Below are positions 5,675 to 10,674 of a stretch of DNA of 27,548 bases, one piece after another. The translations under genes and the position numbers were made by a program. Every line of letters starts with the position of its first letter. The first letter of the stretch is position 1. The DNA is from a virus, in the IMG/VR virus record IMGVR_UViG_3300034073_002621, positions 1 through 27,548 of that record. One strand, 5' to 3'. The notes under the pieces are model-generated. The model ran no database searches. It was not told the DNA's origin and saw only the letters and a program-made list of their open reading frames with translations.

Positions 5675-5702
5675 ATTATACAGGGATTGCGGCAAAAGTC
5701 AA
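5675..5702 (-). promoter_or_regulatory. Early sigma70-like promoter P3
   Basis: The minus strand has TTGACT (5702-5697) and TATAAT (5680-5675) with 16 nt spacing. The same GTGCTTGAC context and downstream TTGCCG-like bases as P1 and P2. Confidence 0.8.
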
Positions 5703-5711
5703 GCACTATTT

Positions 5712-5760
5712 GGACTGTTGCTTTTATACAACAGCCCTATGTAAGTGAACACTAACTAAC
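5712..5760 (-). promoter_or_regulatory. Upstream repeat box with hairpin, cassette 3
   Basis: The box core at 5741-5756 reads GTAAGTGAACACTAAC, an imperfect palindrome matching cassettes 1 and 4. Between it and the -35 is a 9-bp hairpin: GGACTGTTG (5712-5720) against CAACAGCCC (5729-5737) with one G-U pair and an 8-nt loop. It is analogous to the smaller GTTG/CAAC hairpin of cassette 1. The TAG of the 71-residue gene lies within the box. Confidence 0.55.
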
Positions 5761-5967
5761 TTTTGCCCAGACTAACTGCCGTTCTGTATTAAATCGATTC
5801 AGCAGGGCTTCTTGCTTAGACTTCGGGAGTTGGCTTATCGTATCTTCGAGGACTGATATCAGATACCCAGCAGAATAACTATAGGAATTATTGTTGGCGT
5901 AGTATTGTGCCTCGACCAAATCACTAATCATTGTATAGATTGAATCGTTCATATTAAAGGTTCTCAT
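5752..5967 (-). CDS. Small hypothetical protein, 71 aa
   Basis: Start at 5967 (MRTFNMNDSIYTMISDLVEA) by ATGA overlap with the upstream 46-residue gene and a GGGAG site 5 nt before it. Helical: DSIYTMISDLVEAQYYANN, a tyrosine/serine-rich SYSYSAGY turn, then VLEDTISQLPKSKQEALL. Soluble, no recognised domain. Last gene of the transcript from P4. Confidence 0.7.
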   Translation of the reverse strand: MRTFNMNDSIYTMISDLVEAQYYANNNSYSYSAGYLISVLEDTISQLPKSKQEALLNRFNTERQLVWAKVS

Positions 5968-6104
5968 TCGTTCTCCCAGTACCAAGGACCAGTTTCATCA
6001 TCAAAGTCAGGACCATAGAATCGAGGTCCCATCGCAAGCATATATTCTTCCATCTCAGCCTGTTCTTCGGGCGTCATAGGGGTTTCGTTCGGATCAGAAA
6101 TCAT
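5964..6104 (-). CDS. Small acidic protein, 46 aa
   Basis: Begins MISDPNETPMTPEEQAEMEE and ends GPWYWENE. Strongly acidic and rich in Met and Pro, with a MTPEEQAEMEEYMLAMG helix. It overlaps the GIY-YIG-like gene by 11 nt and the next start by 4 nt. Very small acidic proteins in phage early regions sometimes act as inhibitors or DNA mimics, but nothing here proves that. Confidence 0.65.
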   Translation of the reverse strand: MISDPNETPMTPEEQAEMEEYMLAMGPRFYGPDFDDETGPWYWENE

Positions 6105-6393
6105 TGAGTGTCGGCTCCATACTATAGATTAACTCACGCTCTCGGGCATAAGCCTTCTTACGCCCACGGACAACTTCTAGCACCTCATATTCTATCACAT
6201 TTGCATTCTGTAGTGCGGCACAAATGGACCAGTTCTTGTTCTCTACCTTAGCACGGGATAGGTGTTTTTGTACCCGCACTTTTACACTTCGGAGAAACGC
6301 ACGACCCACAGCCACAGTAAGTCCAATGTAGGTCTGGTCATCAACTGTCAGCTGGTACAGGATGTAGTTTCGGTCGTTTCGTTTTTTACGCAT
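6094..6393 (-). CDS. Small GIY-YIG-like nuclease-domain protein, 99 aa
   Basis: The GIY-YIG pattern is visible: YILYQLTVDDQTYIGLT near residues 10-26 (ILY in the first half, YIG in the second), a basic helix with RVQKHLSRA supplying the usual Arg/His, VIEYEVLEVV, and a late helix ARERELIYSMEPTLN carrying the expected catalytic Glu and terminal Asn. The first motif is degenerate (ILY for GIY). With no DNA-binding extension it is domain-sized, so it may be a repair-type or host-acting nuclease rather than a homing enzyme. It overlaps the upstream 52-residue gene by 8 nt. Confidence 0.6.
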   Translation of the reverse strand: MRKKRNDRNYILYQLTVDDQTYIGLTVAVGRAFLRSVKVRVQKHLSRAKVENKNWSICAALQNANVIEYEVLEVVRGRKKAYARERELIYSMEPTLNDF

Positions 6394-6544
6394 TGTAATT
6401 ACGGTTCTTCACACAAAAATCTATTGCACTTTTCTCAGCGACATTCAGACACAGCGGTTCAAACTGGTCTAACTTCTGAAGGCGTTGGGAAAGGAATTGC
6501 ACTAGATTGACTAGTTCTTGAAAAGTAGGTTCGTTTTTCATCAT
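6386..6544 (-). CDS. Small helical protein, 52 aa, probable leaderless start
   Basis: Begins MMKNEPTFQELVNLVQFLSQ and is helical throughout (QRLQKLDQFEPLCLNVAEKS). The first ATG begins 7 nt after the -10 box of P4, so the transcript should start at or next to the start codon, and no later in-frame start with a ribosome site exists. Two cysteines are present. Function unknown. It overlaps the GIY-YIG-like gene by 8 nt. Confidence 0.7.
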   Translation of the reverse strand: MMKNEPTFQELVNLVQFLSQRLQKLDQFEPLCLNVAEKSAIDFCVKNRNYNA

Positions 6545-6551
6545 AGAACCC

Positions 6552-6580
6552 ATTATAGACTAAAAAGGCAACAATGTCAA
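6552..6580 (-). promoter_or_regulatory. Early sigma70-like promoter P4
   Basis: The minus strand has TTGACA (6580-6575) and TATAAT (6557-6552), 17 nt apart, in the GTGCTTGACA context. The next start codon lies 7 nt beyond the -10. Confidence 0.88.
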
Positions 6581-6593
6581 GCACTATTTGGAC

Positions 6594-6616
6594 TATGTTA
6601 GTGATTACTTACTTAC
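6594..6616 (-). promoter_or_regulatory. Upstream repeat box, cassette 4
   Basis: The plus-strand core reads GTTAGTGATTACTTAC, differing at two bases from cassette 1. It lies 13 nt from the -35 with no hairpin between. Confidence 0.5.
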
Positions 6617-6628
6617 GGGGAGATTATA

Positions 6629-6916
6629 CTACCAATCCTCTGCTTTATTATAATCGTTATAATCAGAGAGGTCAGGGTCTAATGAGGGTATATCAATTGC
6701 AAAATCATCAGATACTAAGCCAGTATTAAATAATTTTTGTTGTGCGATACCTTCGGGAGTTCGATTGAATTCTATGGCAACTTGACGCATATTATCTGAG
6801 ACCTTCTTAGAATACTCTGGTCTATCACGATTAGCACACGATTGGGAACAGTAAAGTCCTCTTTTACGATGGTCTTTTTTACAGAATTTACAGCTTTTTA
6901 ACCTATATTGTCCCAC
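6629..6916 (-). CDS. Zinc-finger protein linked to homing endonuclease, 95 aa
   Basis: Start is GTG at 6916, overlapping the endonuclease end by 14 nt, with a purine-rich AGAAAAGA upstream. Near the N-terminus CKFCKK (residues 9-14) and CSQSC (23-27) give four cysteines of a CxxC...CxxxC finger, common in phage homing-endonuclease accessory regions. A basic helix (RPEYSKKVSDNMRQVAIEF) follows, then an acidic C-terminus. It probably binds DNA, either as a partner or as a detached domain of the Vsr-like enzyme. A remnant is possible. Confidence 0.7.
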   Translation of the reverse strand: MGQYRLKSCKFCKKDHRKRGLYCSQSCANRDRPEYSKKVSDNMRQVAIEFNRTPEGIAQQKLFNTGLVSDDFAIDIPSLDPDLSDYNDYNKAEDW

Positions 6917-7715
6917 TCTTTTCTCGCATTCCTACGCTATTCTCTGCCAATTCGGTTACTACTCTCTCTATATCAATCAGTTCTTTTATATAATATTCTT
7001 GATTATTATACTCTATACGCAAATTATCGACTTTACTCTGAGAAAAATTGTTCCAATCGTTTTCCCATATCTTAATCACACTATAACCTTTTTCTTTTAT
7101 GTCATTTATTCTCATTTCATCTTTCTTCCACTTATCTTTAACAACACTGCCAAGTATCTTTTGGTCGGGTTCGTAAAAAGAAGGATTTGCGTGGAAATAG
7201 TCTCCAAAGTATTCAATGACTAAATTTTTTACTAAACCATCTACGAAATATTTACCTATCTTTACTTCTCGATGTTGTCGGTCATTTGGAATTTTAAGAT
7301 AATCGAGACAGGAATCTGAACCATTGCTCTTTCTACTCCCCTTAGTGTTTAATTCTTCAAAGTTTGGAAGGGATACATTGAGTTCTTCATATATTCTCGT
7401 ATATGCTATTTTAGTTAAATCTACTCTAAGCCATGGTAAAGTGTAATTGTTTTCTTTTCGTATAGCATCTATATGTTTTTTGTATACTTCGTGATGCGGA
7501 TGTTTTGAATGTGAAATAGCAACTAATTTACCATTCACATTCATTCTAAGACCATTAATTAAAGATTGATTATTTGTTTTACCCACCTTCGAAATTGGAT
7601 GACGGCGTGTTCCATCAATAGCGAACCATCCATTTTTTGCCAGAACAAATTCAGTATAATGAAGATGTTCTCCAGTTACATGACAAGTATAGTATTCCTG
7701 AGGGATTTTACTCAT
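6903..7715 (-). CDS. Vsr-like (EDxHD) homing endonuclease, 270 aa
   Basis: Start at 7715 (MSKIPQEYYTCHVTGEHLHY) lies just past the stop of the 60-residue gene; an ATG at 7739 would overlap that gene. The N-terminal 100 residues hold a CHVTGEHLHYTEF segment and a basic middle. Around residues 155-195 comes the nuclease core: DRQHREVKIGKYFVDGL, then VIEYFGDYFHANP, then a helix with KKDEMRINDIKEKGYSVIKI and WENDW. The E...D...H spacing and terminal IWENDW fit Vsr-type/I-Bth0305I-like enzymes. Base composition is visibly more AT-rich than its neighbours, consistent with a mobile gene. Confidence 0.75.
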   Translation of the reverse strand: MSKIPQEYYTCHVTGEHLHYTEFVLAKNGWFAIDGTRRHPISKVGKTNNQSLINGLRMNVNGKLVAISHSKHPHHEVYKKHIDAIRKENNYTLPWLRVDLTKIAYTRIYEELNVSLPNFEELNTKGSRKSNGSDSCLDYLKIPNDRQHREVKIGKYFVDGLVKNLVIEYFGDYFHANPSFYEPDQKILGSVVKDKWKKDEMRINDIKEKGYSVIKIWENDWNNFSQSKVDNLRIEYNNQEYYIKELIDIERVVTELAENSVGMREKSGTI

Positions 7716-7722
7716 TCTATCT

Positions 7723-7905
7723 TTACTTCCAATACCCATCGCCATCAGGATATGCGGAGTCTAGGACTTCAGCAGGTTCTTTGCGTAGTTCTTCAATACG
7801 GGATTCTAATAGTCTTATGGCTTCTTTTATATGACCTGTACCGTGTTCTTCTATACGGGTCTTGAGCACTTCTACTTCATACTTCAAATGGTCTATATGA
7901 TTCAT
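7723..7905 (-). CDS. Small coiled-coil protein, 60 aa
   Basis: A very good Shine-Dalgarno (AAAGGAGAAGACC) precedes the ATG. Begins MNHIDHLKYEVEVLKTRIEE, with heptad-like spacing through EAIRLLESRIEELRKEP, then a short acidic tail (DSAYPDGDGYWK). This is a likely dimeric coiled coil, and similar small proteins occur widely in phage early regions. Its 3' end abuts the homing endonuclease insertion. Confidence 0.75.
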   Translation of the reverse strand: MNHIDHLKYEVEVLKTRIEEHGTGHIKEAIRLLESRIEELRKEPAEVLDSAYPDGDGYWK

Positions 7906-7916
7906 GGTCTTCTCCT

Positions 7917-8192
7917 TTATGGTCCTACTCTATCTACCCAATCAAATACAATTGTTCCTTTCTCGTCCTTAATCGCCCACTCATTGACAAGAAAACGGGA
8001 ATAGGTGAGGGCTGATTCTAGGGACTGAAACTCTATTTCTTCTCCGTCGTGTAAAAGATAGTATTTCATTGCTTGTTTCCTTAATACATTTGCGATGGCA
8101 TTCTTCTCAATGGGTGATAGACAATCTTTCTTTGTCACTGCCCATATAAGATAATTTAGTTCTCTAGTAGGGTTCGATTCTGTATGTTCCAA
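7917..8192 (-). CDS. Small hypothetical protein, up to 91 aa (start uncertain)
   Basis: The open frame reaches a TTG at 8192 and reads as sensible protein throughout (RELNYLIWAVTKK, LSPIEKNAIANVLRKQ). The best ribosome site (AAGGAAACAAGCA) fits the ATG at 8069, giving a 50-residue product MKYYLLHDGEEIEFQSLESA. Given how tightly genes overlap here, an 87-nt gap would be unusual, so I give the long form. The C-terminal part (FLVNEWAIKDEKGTIVFDWV) looks like a small beta domain. Function unknown. Confidence 0.6.
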   Translation of the reverse strand: MEHTESNPTRELNYLIWAVTKKDCLSPIEKNAIANVLRKQAMKYYLLHDGEEIEFQSLESALTYSRFLVNEWAIKDEKGTIVFDWVDRVGP

Positions 8193-8392
8193 TATTCTTC
8201 AGTCGCTTTCTTTGCGGTGTCATATGAGATATATTGCCCCAAATACTTTTCTTCATTGTGGTCATTGTATATTCTGGCACCATAGATGTTTGTGTGTGCC
8301 ATGTTATAGACTTGACCTACAATACGGCCGGTGTTTTGCGTAAAGTAATAAGACACCTTGTGTTCGGCATCACGCCATTCGTAGGTGTTCAT
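8156..8392 (-). CDS. Conserved phage protein, 78 aa
   Basis: Begins MNTYEWRDAEHKVSYYFTQN, then GRIVGQVYNMAHTNIYGA and a C-terminal LGQYISYDTAKKATEEYWNI. I recognise the LGQYIS...A...EEYW...RTLLE pattern from small conserved proteins of marine phages. Likely one alpha/beta domain. ATG overlaps the stop of the micro-membrane gene (ATGA). Unknown function. Confidence 0.8.
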   Translation of the reverse strand: MNTYEWRDAEHKVSYYFTQNTGRIVGQVYNMAHTNIYGARIYNDHNEEKYLGQYISYDTAKKATEEYWNIQNRTLLEN

Positions 8393-8505
8393 AGAAAAAT
8401 CTCACACCATGCCTTGCTGGGTGTTAGCATATAATAACAAGTCAAAAAATCTCCAATCGTATAAAGAATTAAAAATACTGCAATGAGCATCAGCACATAT
8501 CTCAC
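8389..8505 (-). CDS. Micro-membrane protein, 38 aa, GTG start
   Basis: GTG at 8505 overlaps the stop of the 106-residue gene (GTGA), and its own stop overlaps the next ATG (ATGA), so it plugs the gap exactly. The product MRYVLMLIAVFLILYTIGDF is one transmembrane helix, followed by a short tail with two cysteines (LTCYYM, AWCEIF). GGGAA lies upstream. A start at the internal ATG is possible. Another open frame across this region (8402-8617) is rejected. Confidence 0.55.
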   Translation of the reverse strand: MRYVLMLIAVFLILYTIGDFLTCYYMLTPSKAWCEIFL

Positions 8506-8822
8506 AGGTGTTCCCAGTCGGTGTCAAAGGGTAGGACTTTGATTTCATACTCAGACTTTTCAATGAGATTTGCAAGTACCGAATTTGTATAGGCACTAGT
8601 GGAATAACAATGCTCATGGTTCGGTACTCTATAAATCGAACCTGAATGGCCTGTCACTTCATAGACCTTGCCGACCTTTTTCATACTGACAATACCTGAA
8701 TTCAGTTTCCATGCATCACCAGTCAAATAACCTCCGTACCATGTCGAAAACAGTTTATATACCGTTTCGTTCGGTGTGCTGATTTGTATGACCTGCCATG
8801 CGTCTGGTGCGTATTCGTTCAT
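8502..8822 (-). CDS. Conserved phage protein, 106 aa
   Basis: Begins MNEYAPDAWQVIQISTPNET and contains STWYGGYLTGDAWKLNSGIV, a motif I recognise in a conserved small-protein family of marine T4-like phages (W-GGY-TGD-W-NSG). Beta-rich middle (VTGHSGSIYRV) and helical C-terminus. Soluble; unknown role. ATGA overlap with the upstream gene. Confidence 0.85.
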   Translation of the reverse strand: MNEYAPDAWQVIQISTPNETVYKLFSTWYGGYLTGDAWKLNSGIVSMKKVGKVYEVTGHSGSIYRVPNHEHCYSTSAYTNSVLANLIEKSEYEIKVLPFDTDWEHL

Positions 8823-9127
8823 TTATTTGCCCACCTTATCTTTGGATTTGTCTTTTCATACTCATTTACTATGTCTTTGAGTGACCACATTTCATCAGTT
8901 CTAAAATCATTTAACCAATCGCCAAAAGTCACCCAATCTTCAGACCTCATTGGCGGTACACCTATCTCATCGCCATAGATTGATTCGATGTTGCCGCCAC
9001 GAACATCGAGGCGACCACAAGAATAGTGTTCGGTGATTTCTCTTTTGTCGTTGAGTAGACCTCGTTCTTCGTACCACCAAAGACCAGCAGGTCCCATCCA
9101 GTTGGTACTATATCTGCACTTGCTCAT
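8819..9127 (-). CDS. Conserved phage protein, 102 aa
   Basis: Begins MSKCRYSTNWMGPAGLWWYE, continues REITEHYSCGRLDVRG, YGDEIGVPPMRSEDWVTFGD and ends NPKIRWANK. The TNWMGP start, GGRIDV-like strand and P-M-SEDW-F--WL motif mark a family frequent in marine phages, function unknown. Tryptophan-rich and soluble. It lies 3 nt after the stop of a neighbour upstream and overlaps the next gene by 4 nt. Confidence 0.85.
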   Translation of the reverse strand: MSKCRYSTNWMGPAGLWWYEERGLLNDKREITEHYSCGRLDVRGGNIESIYGDEIGVPPMRSEDWVTFGDWLNDFRTDEMWSLKDIVNEYEKTNPKIRWANK

Positions 9128-9129
9128 AA

Positions 9130-9315
9130 TTATTTTATCTCTATTGCTTCACATTTCAATTTTACATAGGTTTTATCGATAGATGGTTCTATGCGATTGC
9201 GTTCTGTATGGCACTCGGCCATTGTTTCAAAGTATCGTATCGTTTGCGTATTCGGTACGGCAACCATTGAATCGTTTACCGGTACTGCCAATAGAACGAA
9301 CAGAAACAGTTTCAT
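9130..9315 (-). CDS. Small exported protein with two late cysteines, 61 aa
   Basis: The N-terminus MKLFLFVLLAVPVNDSMVAV is a signal peptide or anchor. The mature part carries FETMAECHTERN and KLKCEAIEI, two cysteines 20 residues apart that could form a disulphide in the periplasm. The layout is shared with the 56-residue protein at 25355-25525, suggesting a paralogous family. ATGA overlap with the next gene upstream. Role unknown. Confidence 0.7.
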   Translation of the reverse strand: MKLFLFVLLAVPVNDSMVAVPNTQTIRYFETMAECHTERNRIEPSIDKTYVKLKCEAIEIK

Positions 9316-9500
9316 TCGTTTGGTTTGTCAATGATAACATGAACAGCAGGCTTATTGAGGCATTCTTGGATAACAGAGTTCAAATCTCTGCCGTTTTGTT
9401 GCCTTTGTTTCTTTTGTTCATTGAATTGATGACATTTGCGTGGATCCATCCAATCTGGCAATCTTGCATCATCGTCTGGTTCACCCCAATAGTTCTTCAT
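9312..9500 (-). CDS. Small hypothetical protein, 62 aa
   Basis: Begins MKNYWGEPDDDARLPDWMDP, then a basic glutamine-rich helix (HQFNEQKKQRQQNGRD) and a C-terminal VIQECLNKPAVHVIIDK strand. Overlaps genes on both sides by 4 nt. Charged and probably soluble. No recognised domain. The close packing supports translation. Confidence 0.7.
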   Translation of the reverse strand: MKNYWGEPDDDARLPDWMDPRKCHQFNEQKKQRQQNGRDLNSVIQECLNKPAVHVIIDKPNE

Positions 9501-9811
9501 TCTTTCCTCTCAATCTTAATCATTCGGCCATTGTTAAAAAGTGTATGATACTCAATCCATTTGTTACCTTCTTCTTTATTCTCACGGTAAAAGTCAATAA
9601 CGCCATCGAACCTATCGCAAAATACCCATTCGTGCGATACCTCTTGCATATAACCACCGAACATGGAATCTTTATCATCTTCCCATTCGTATTCAGTCTT
9701 TTTCCACCAAAGTTCATCACCACGGATTTCGTAGGTGTCTAGTGATTGTTGTGGTGTATCTTTGGTCTGATACATTTCCCGTTCATAAAAAATTTCATCA
9801 AACATTCCCAT
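9497..9811 (-). CDS. Conserved phage protein, 104 aa
   Basis: Good Shine-Dalgarno (AAGGATATATT) before ATG. Begins MGMFDEIFYEREMYQTKDTP, then YEIRGDELWWKKTEYEW and a C-terminal NGRMIKIE. MGMFDEI...YQTKDTP...YEIRGD-LW is a pattern I know from many phage and bacterial small proteins of unknown function. Acidic, beta-rich. An alternative 67-residue frame in the same place is a shadow. Confidence 0.88.
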   Translation of the reverse strand: MGMFDEIFYEREMYQTKDTPQQSLDTYEIRGDELWWKKTEYEWEDDKDSMFGGYMQEVSHEWVFCDRFDGVIDFYRENKEEGNKWIEYHTLFNNGRMIKIERKE

Positions 9812-9820
9812 AATATATCC

Positions 9821-10042
9821 TTATTGCAATGATGTCGTTCCTGCTTCGTGGCGCCTTGTTGACACTACATTCAATAACTTGTAAAAATTATCCAGTTCAT
9901 CTGTAGTCTCACACATTTTTGCTAGTCTTGCCAAAACCATACCTGATACTGCTGCTGTAGACATTCCTGTTTCTTCTGCAAGTTCATATAAAAAATCATC
10001 GATTCCGTGAGCCACTTCTTCCATCTCTTGTTGTTCTAACAT
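9821..10042 (-). CDS. Small helical phage protein, 73 aa
   Basis: Begins MLEQQEMEEVAHGIDDFLYE and continues ELAEETGMSTAAVSGMVLARL, with a helix-turn-helix-like break at MSTAAVSGMVLA. Ends in a basic tail (STRRHEAGTT). AAGGATT lies upstream. Overlaps the metallopeptidase-like gene by 47 nt. Perhaps a DNA-binding or adaptor protein; unproven. Confidence 0.7.
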   Translation of the reverse strand: MLEQQEMEEVAHGIDDFLYELAEETGMSTAAVSGMVLARLAKMCETTDELDNFYKLLNVVSTRRHEAGTTSLQ

Positions 10043-10445
10043 TTTTATAATCCTTGTATAGTTGAATGCCTAGTTCTTCTGCTTCTTTCTCCCATGGTAA
10101 GTCGAAATAGGATGTGCTATCAATATCTATGCTTCTTCCACGCCAACGATTACCTTCTTCATTGAGTTCACCACGACAATACTGGCGAACATGACACATT
10201 TCGTGACCAAGTGTTTTGAGTTTATCTTCTAGGGAATCAGATGCACGGAGTTCAATTTCAAATGAGCGTGGTTGACCGAGAACATTATAGTCTTCAATGC
10301 CAACCTGGCCGTGCAGAGGACCCAAATTCTTTCTTTGGGTAACTTTTACTTCAATGTGACGGGAGAGTTGATGCGTGAAAAGACGGTAAGCATAGTATTC
10401 TAGTGCTTGCCGCATTGTTGAATTGATTTTGCCAGTAATAATCAT
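9996..10445 (-). CDS. HExxH metallopeptidase-like (SprT/IrrE-type) protein, 149 aa
   Basis: The start at 10445 (MIITGKINSTMRQALEYYAY) matches the N-terminus I recall for related marine-phage proteins; the longer frame would read through promoter P5. Near residues 86-101 TLGHEMCHVRQYCRGELN carries HExxH, the zinc-binding/catalytic motif of gluzincin-like peptidases, with an upstream SFEIELRAS strand and downstream WRGRSID and LPWEKEAEELG, where a third ligand Glu is likely. No export signal. The ATG begins 6 nt after the -10, so it is probably leaderless. Possible roles are repressor or host-protein cleavage. Confidence 0.75.
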   Translation of the reverse strand: MIITGKINSTMRQALEYYAYRLFTHQLSRHIEVKVTQRKNLGPLHGQVGIEDYNVLGQPRSFEIELRASDSLEDKLKTLGHEMCHVRQYCRGELNEEGNRWRGRSIDIDSTSYFDLPWEKEAEELGIQLYKDYKNVRTTRDGRSGSRNR

Positions 10446-10451
10446 ATTGTC

Positions 10452-10481
10452 ATTATAACACGGCAGAAAGGGGTTTGTCAA
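10452..10481 (-). promoter_or_regulatory. Early sigma70-like promoter P5
   Basis: The minus strand has TTGACA (10481-10476) and TATAAT (10457-10452), 18 nt apart, in the same GTGCTTGACA context. It begins the left (early) gene block, right after the tail-gene block. Confidence 0.88.
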
Positions 10482-10500
10482 GCACTCTGTAAGTGCTTGA
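10478..10500. repeat. 9-bp perfect inverted repeat overlapping the P5 -35
   Basis: TCAAGCACT (10478-10486) and AGTGCTTGA (10492-10500) flank CTGTA. One arm overlaps the -35 and the conserved GTGCTTGA context; the other promoters lack the second arm. It could be the transcript end of the tail operon or an operator. No U-tract. Confidence 0.55.
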
Positions 10501-10512
10501 TTTAGTTATGGA

Positions 10513-10674
10513 TTATTCGTCAGCAGGTTCTGGTGTGTTGCCTTCAGCCAGCCACTCCAAATACTTTTGGTAGTCTGTGTTGGCGGGGTCGAAGGGGATG
10601 AAGGCGTTGTCGGATAGGCGTTTAATACCGTTTAACAAAGCCCCAGTCTCTAAACTCTTAACTTGTTTATACAT
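10513..10674 (-). CDS. Small tail-fibre accessory protein, 53 aa (copy 1)
   Basis: Begins [20 protein letters not shown] and carries [20 protein letters not shown], ending EPADE. The [14 protein letters not shown] motif recurs in small phage proteins next to tail fibres, probably fibre assembly or capping factors. It has a paralog at 16059-16223, including 27 nt of identical DNA. ATG abuts the stop of the 454-residue fibre (TAAATG). Confidence 0.75.
   Translation of the reverse strand: MYKQVKSLETGALLNGIKRLSDNAFIPFDPANTDYQKYLEWLAEGNTPEPADE
10567..10593. repeat. 27-bp direct repeat, copy 1 (copy 2 at 16119-16145)
   Basis: Identical DNA inside the two paralogous small tail genes, encoding the [10 protein letters not shown] region. 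Such patches can support recombination between the two fibre cassettes. Confidence 0.8.

Noticed and set aside
8402-8617. 71-codon minus frame overlapping two genes
   Set aside because: It overlaps the conserved 106-residue protein by 116 nt; the 38-residue frame at 8389-8505 with GTGA and ATGA overlaps fits better.
9183-9548. 121-codon open frame on the plus strand
   Set aside because: It lies opposite two well supported small genes, and its sequence has no ribosome site or recognisable domain.
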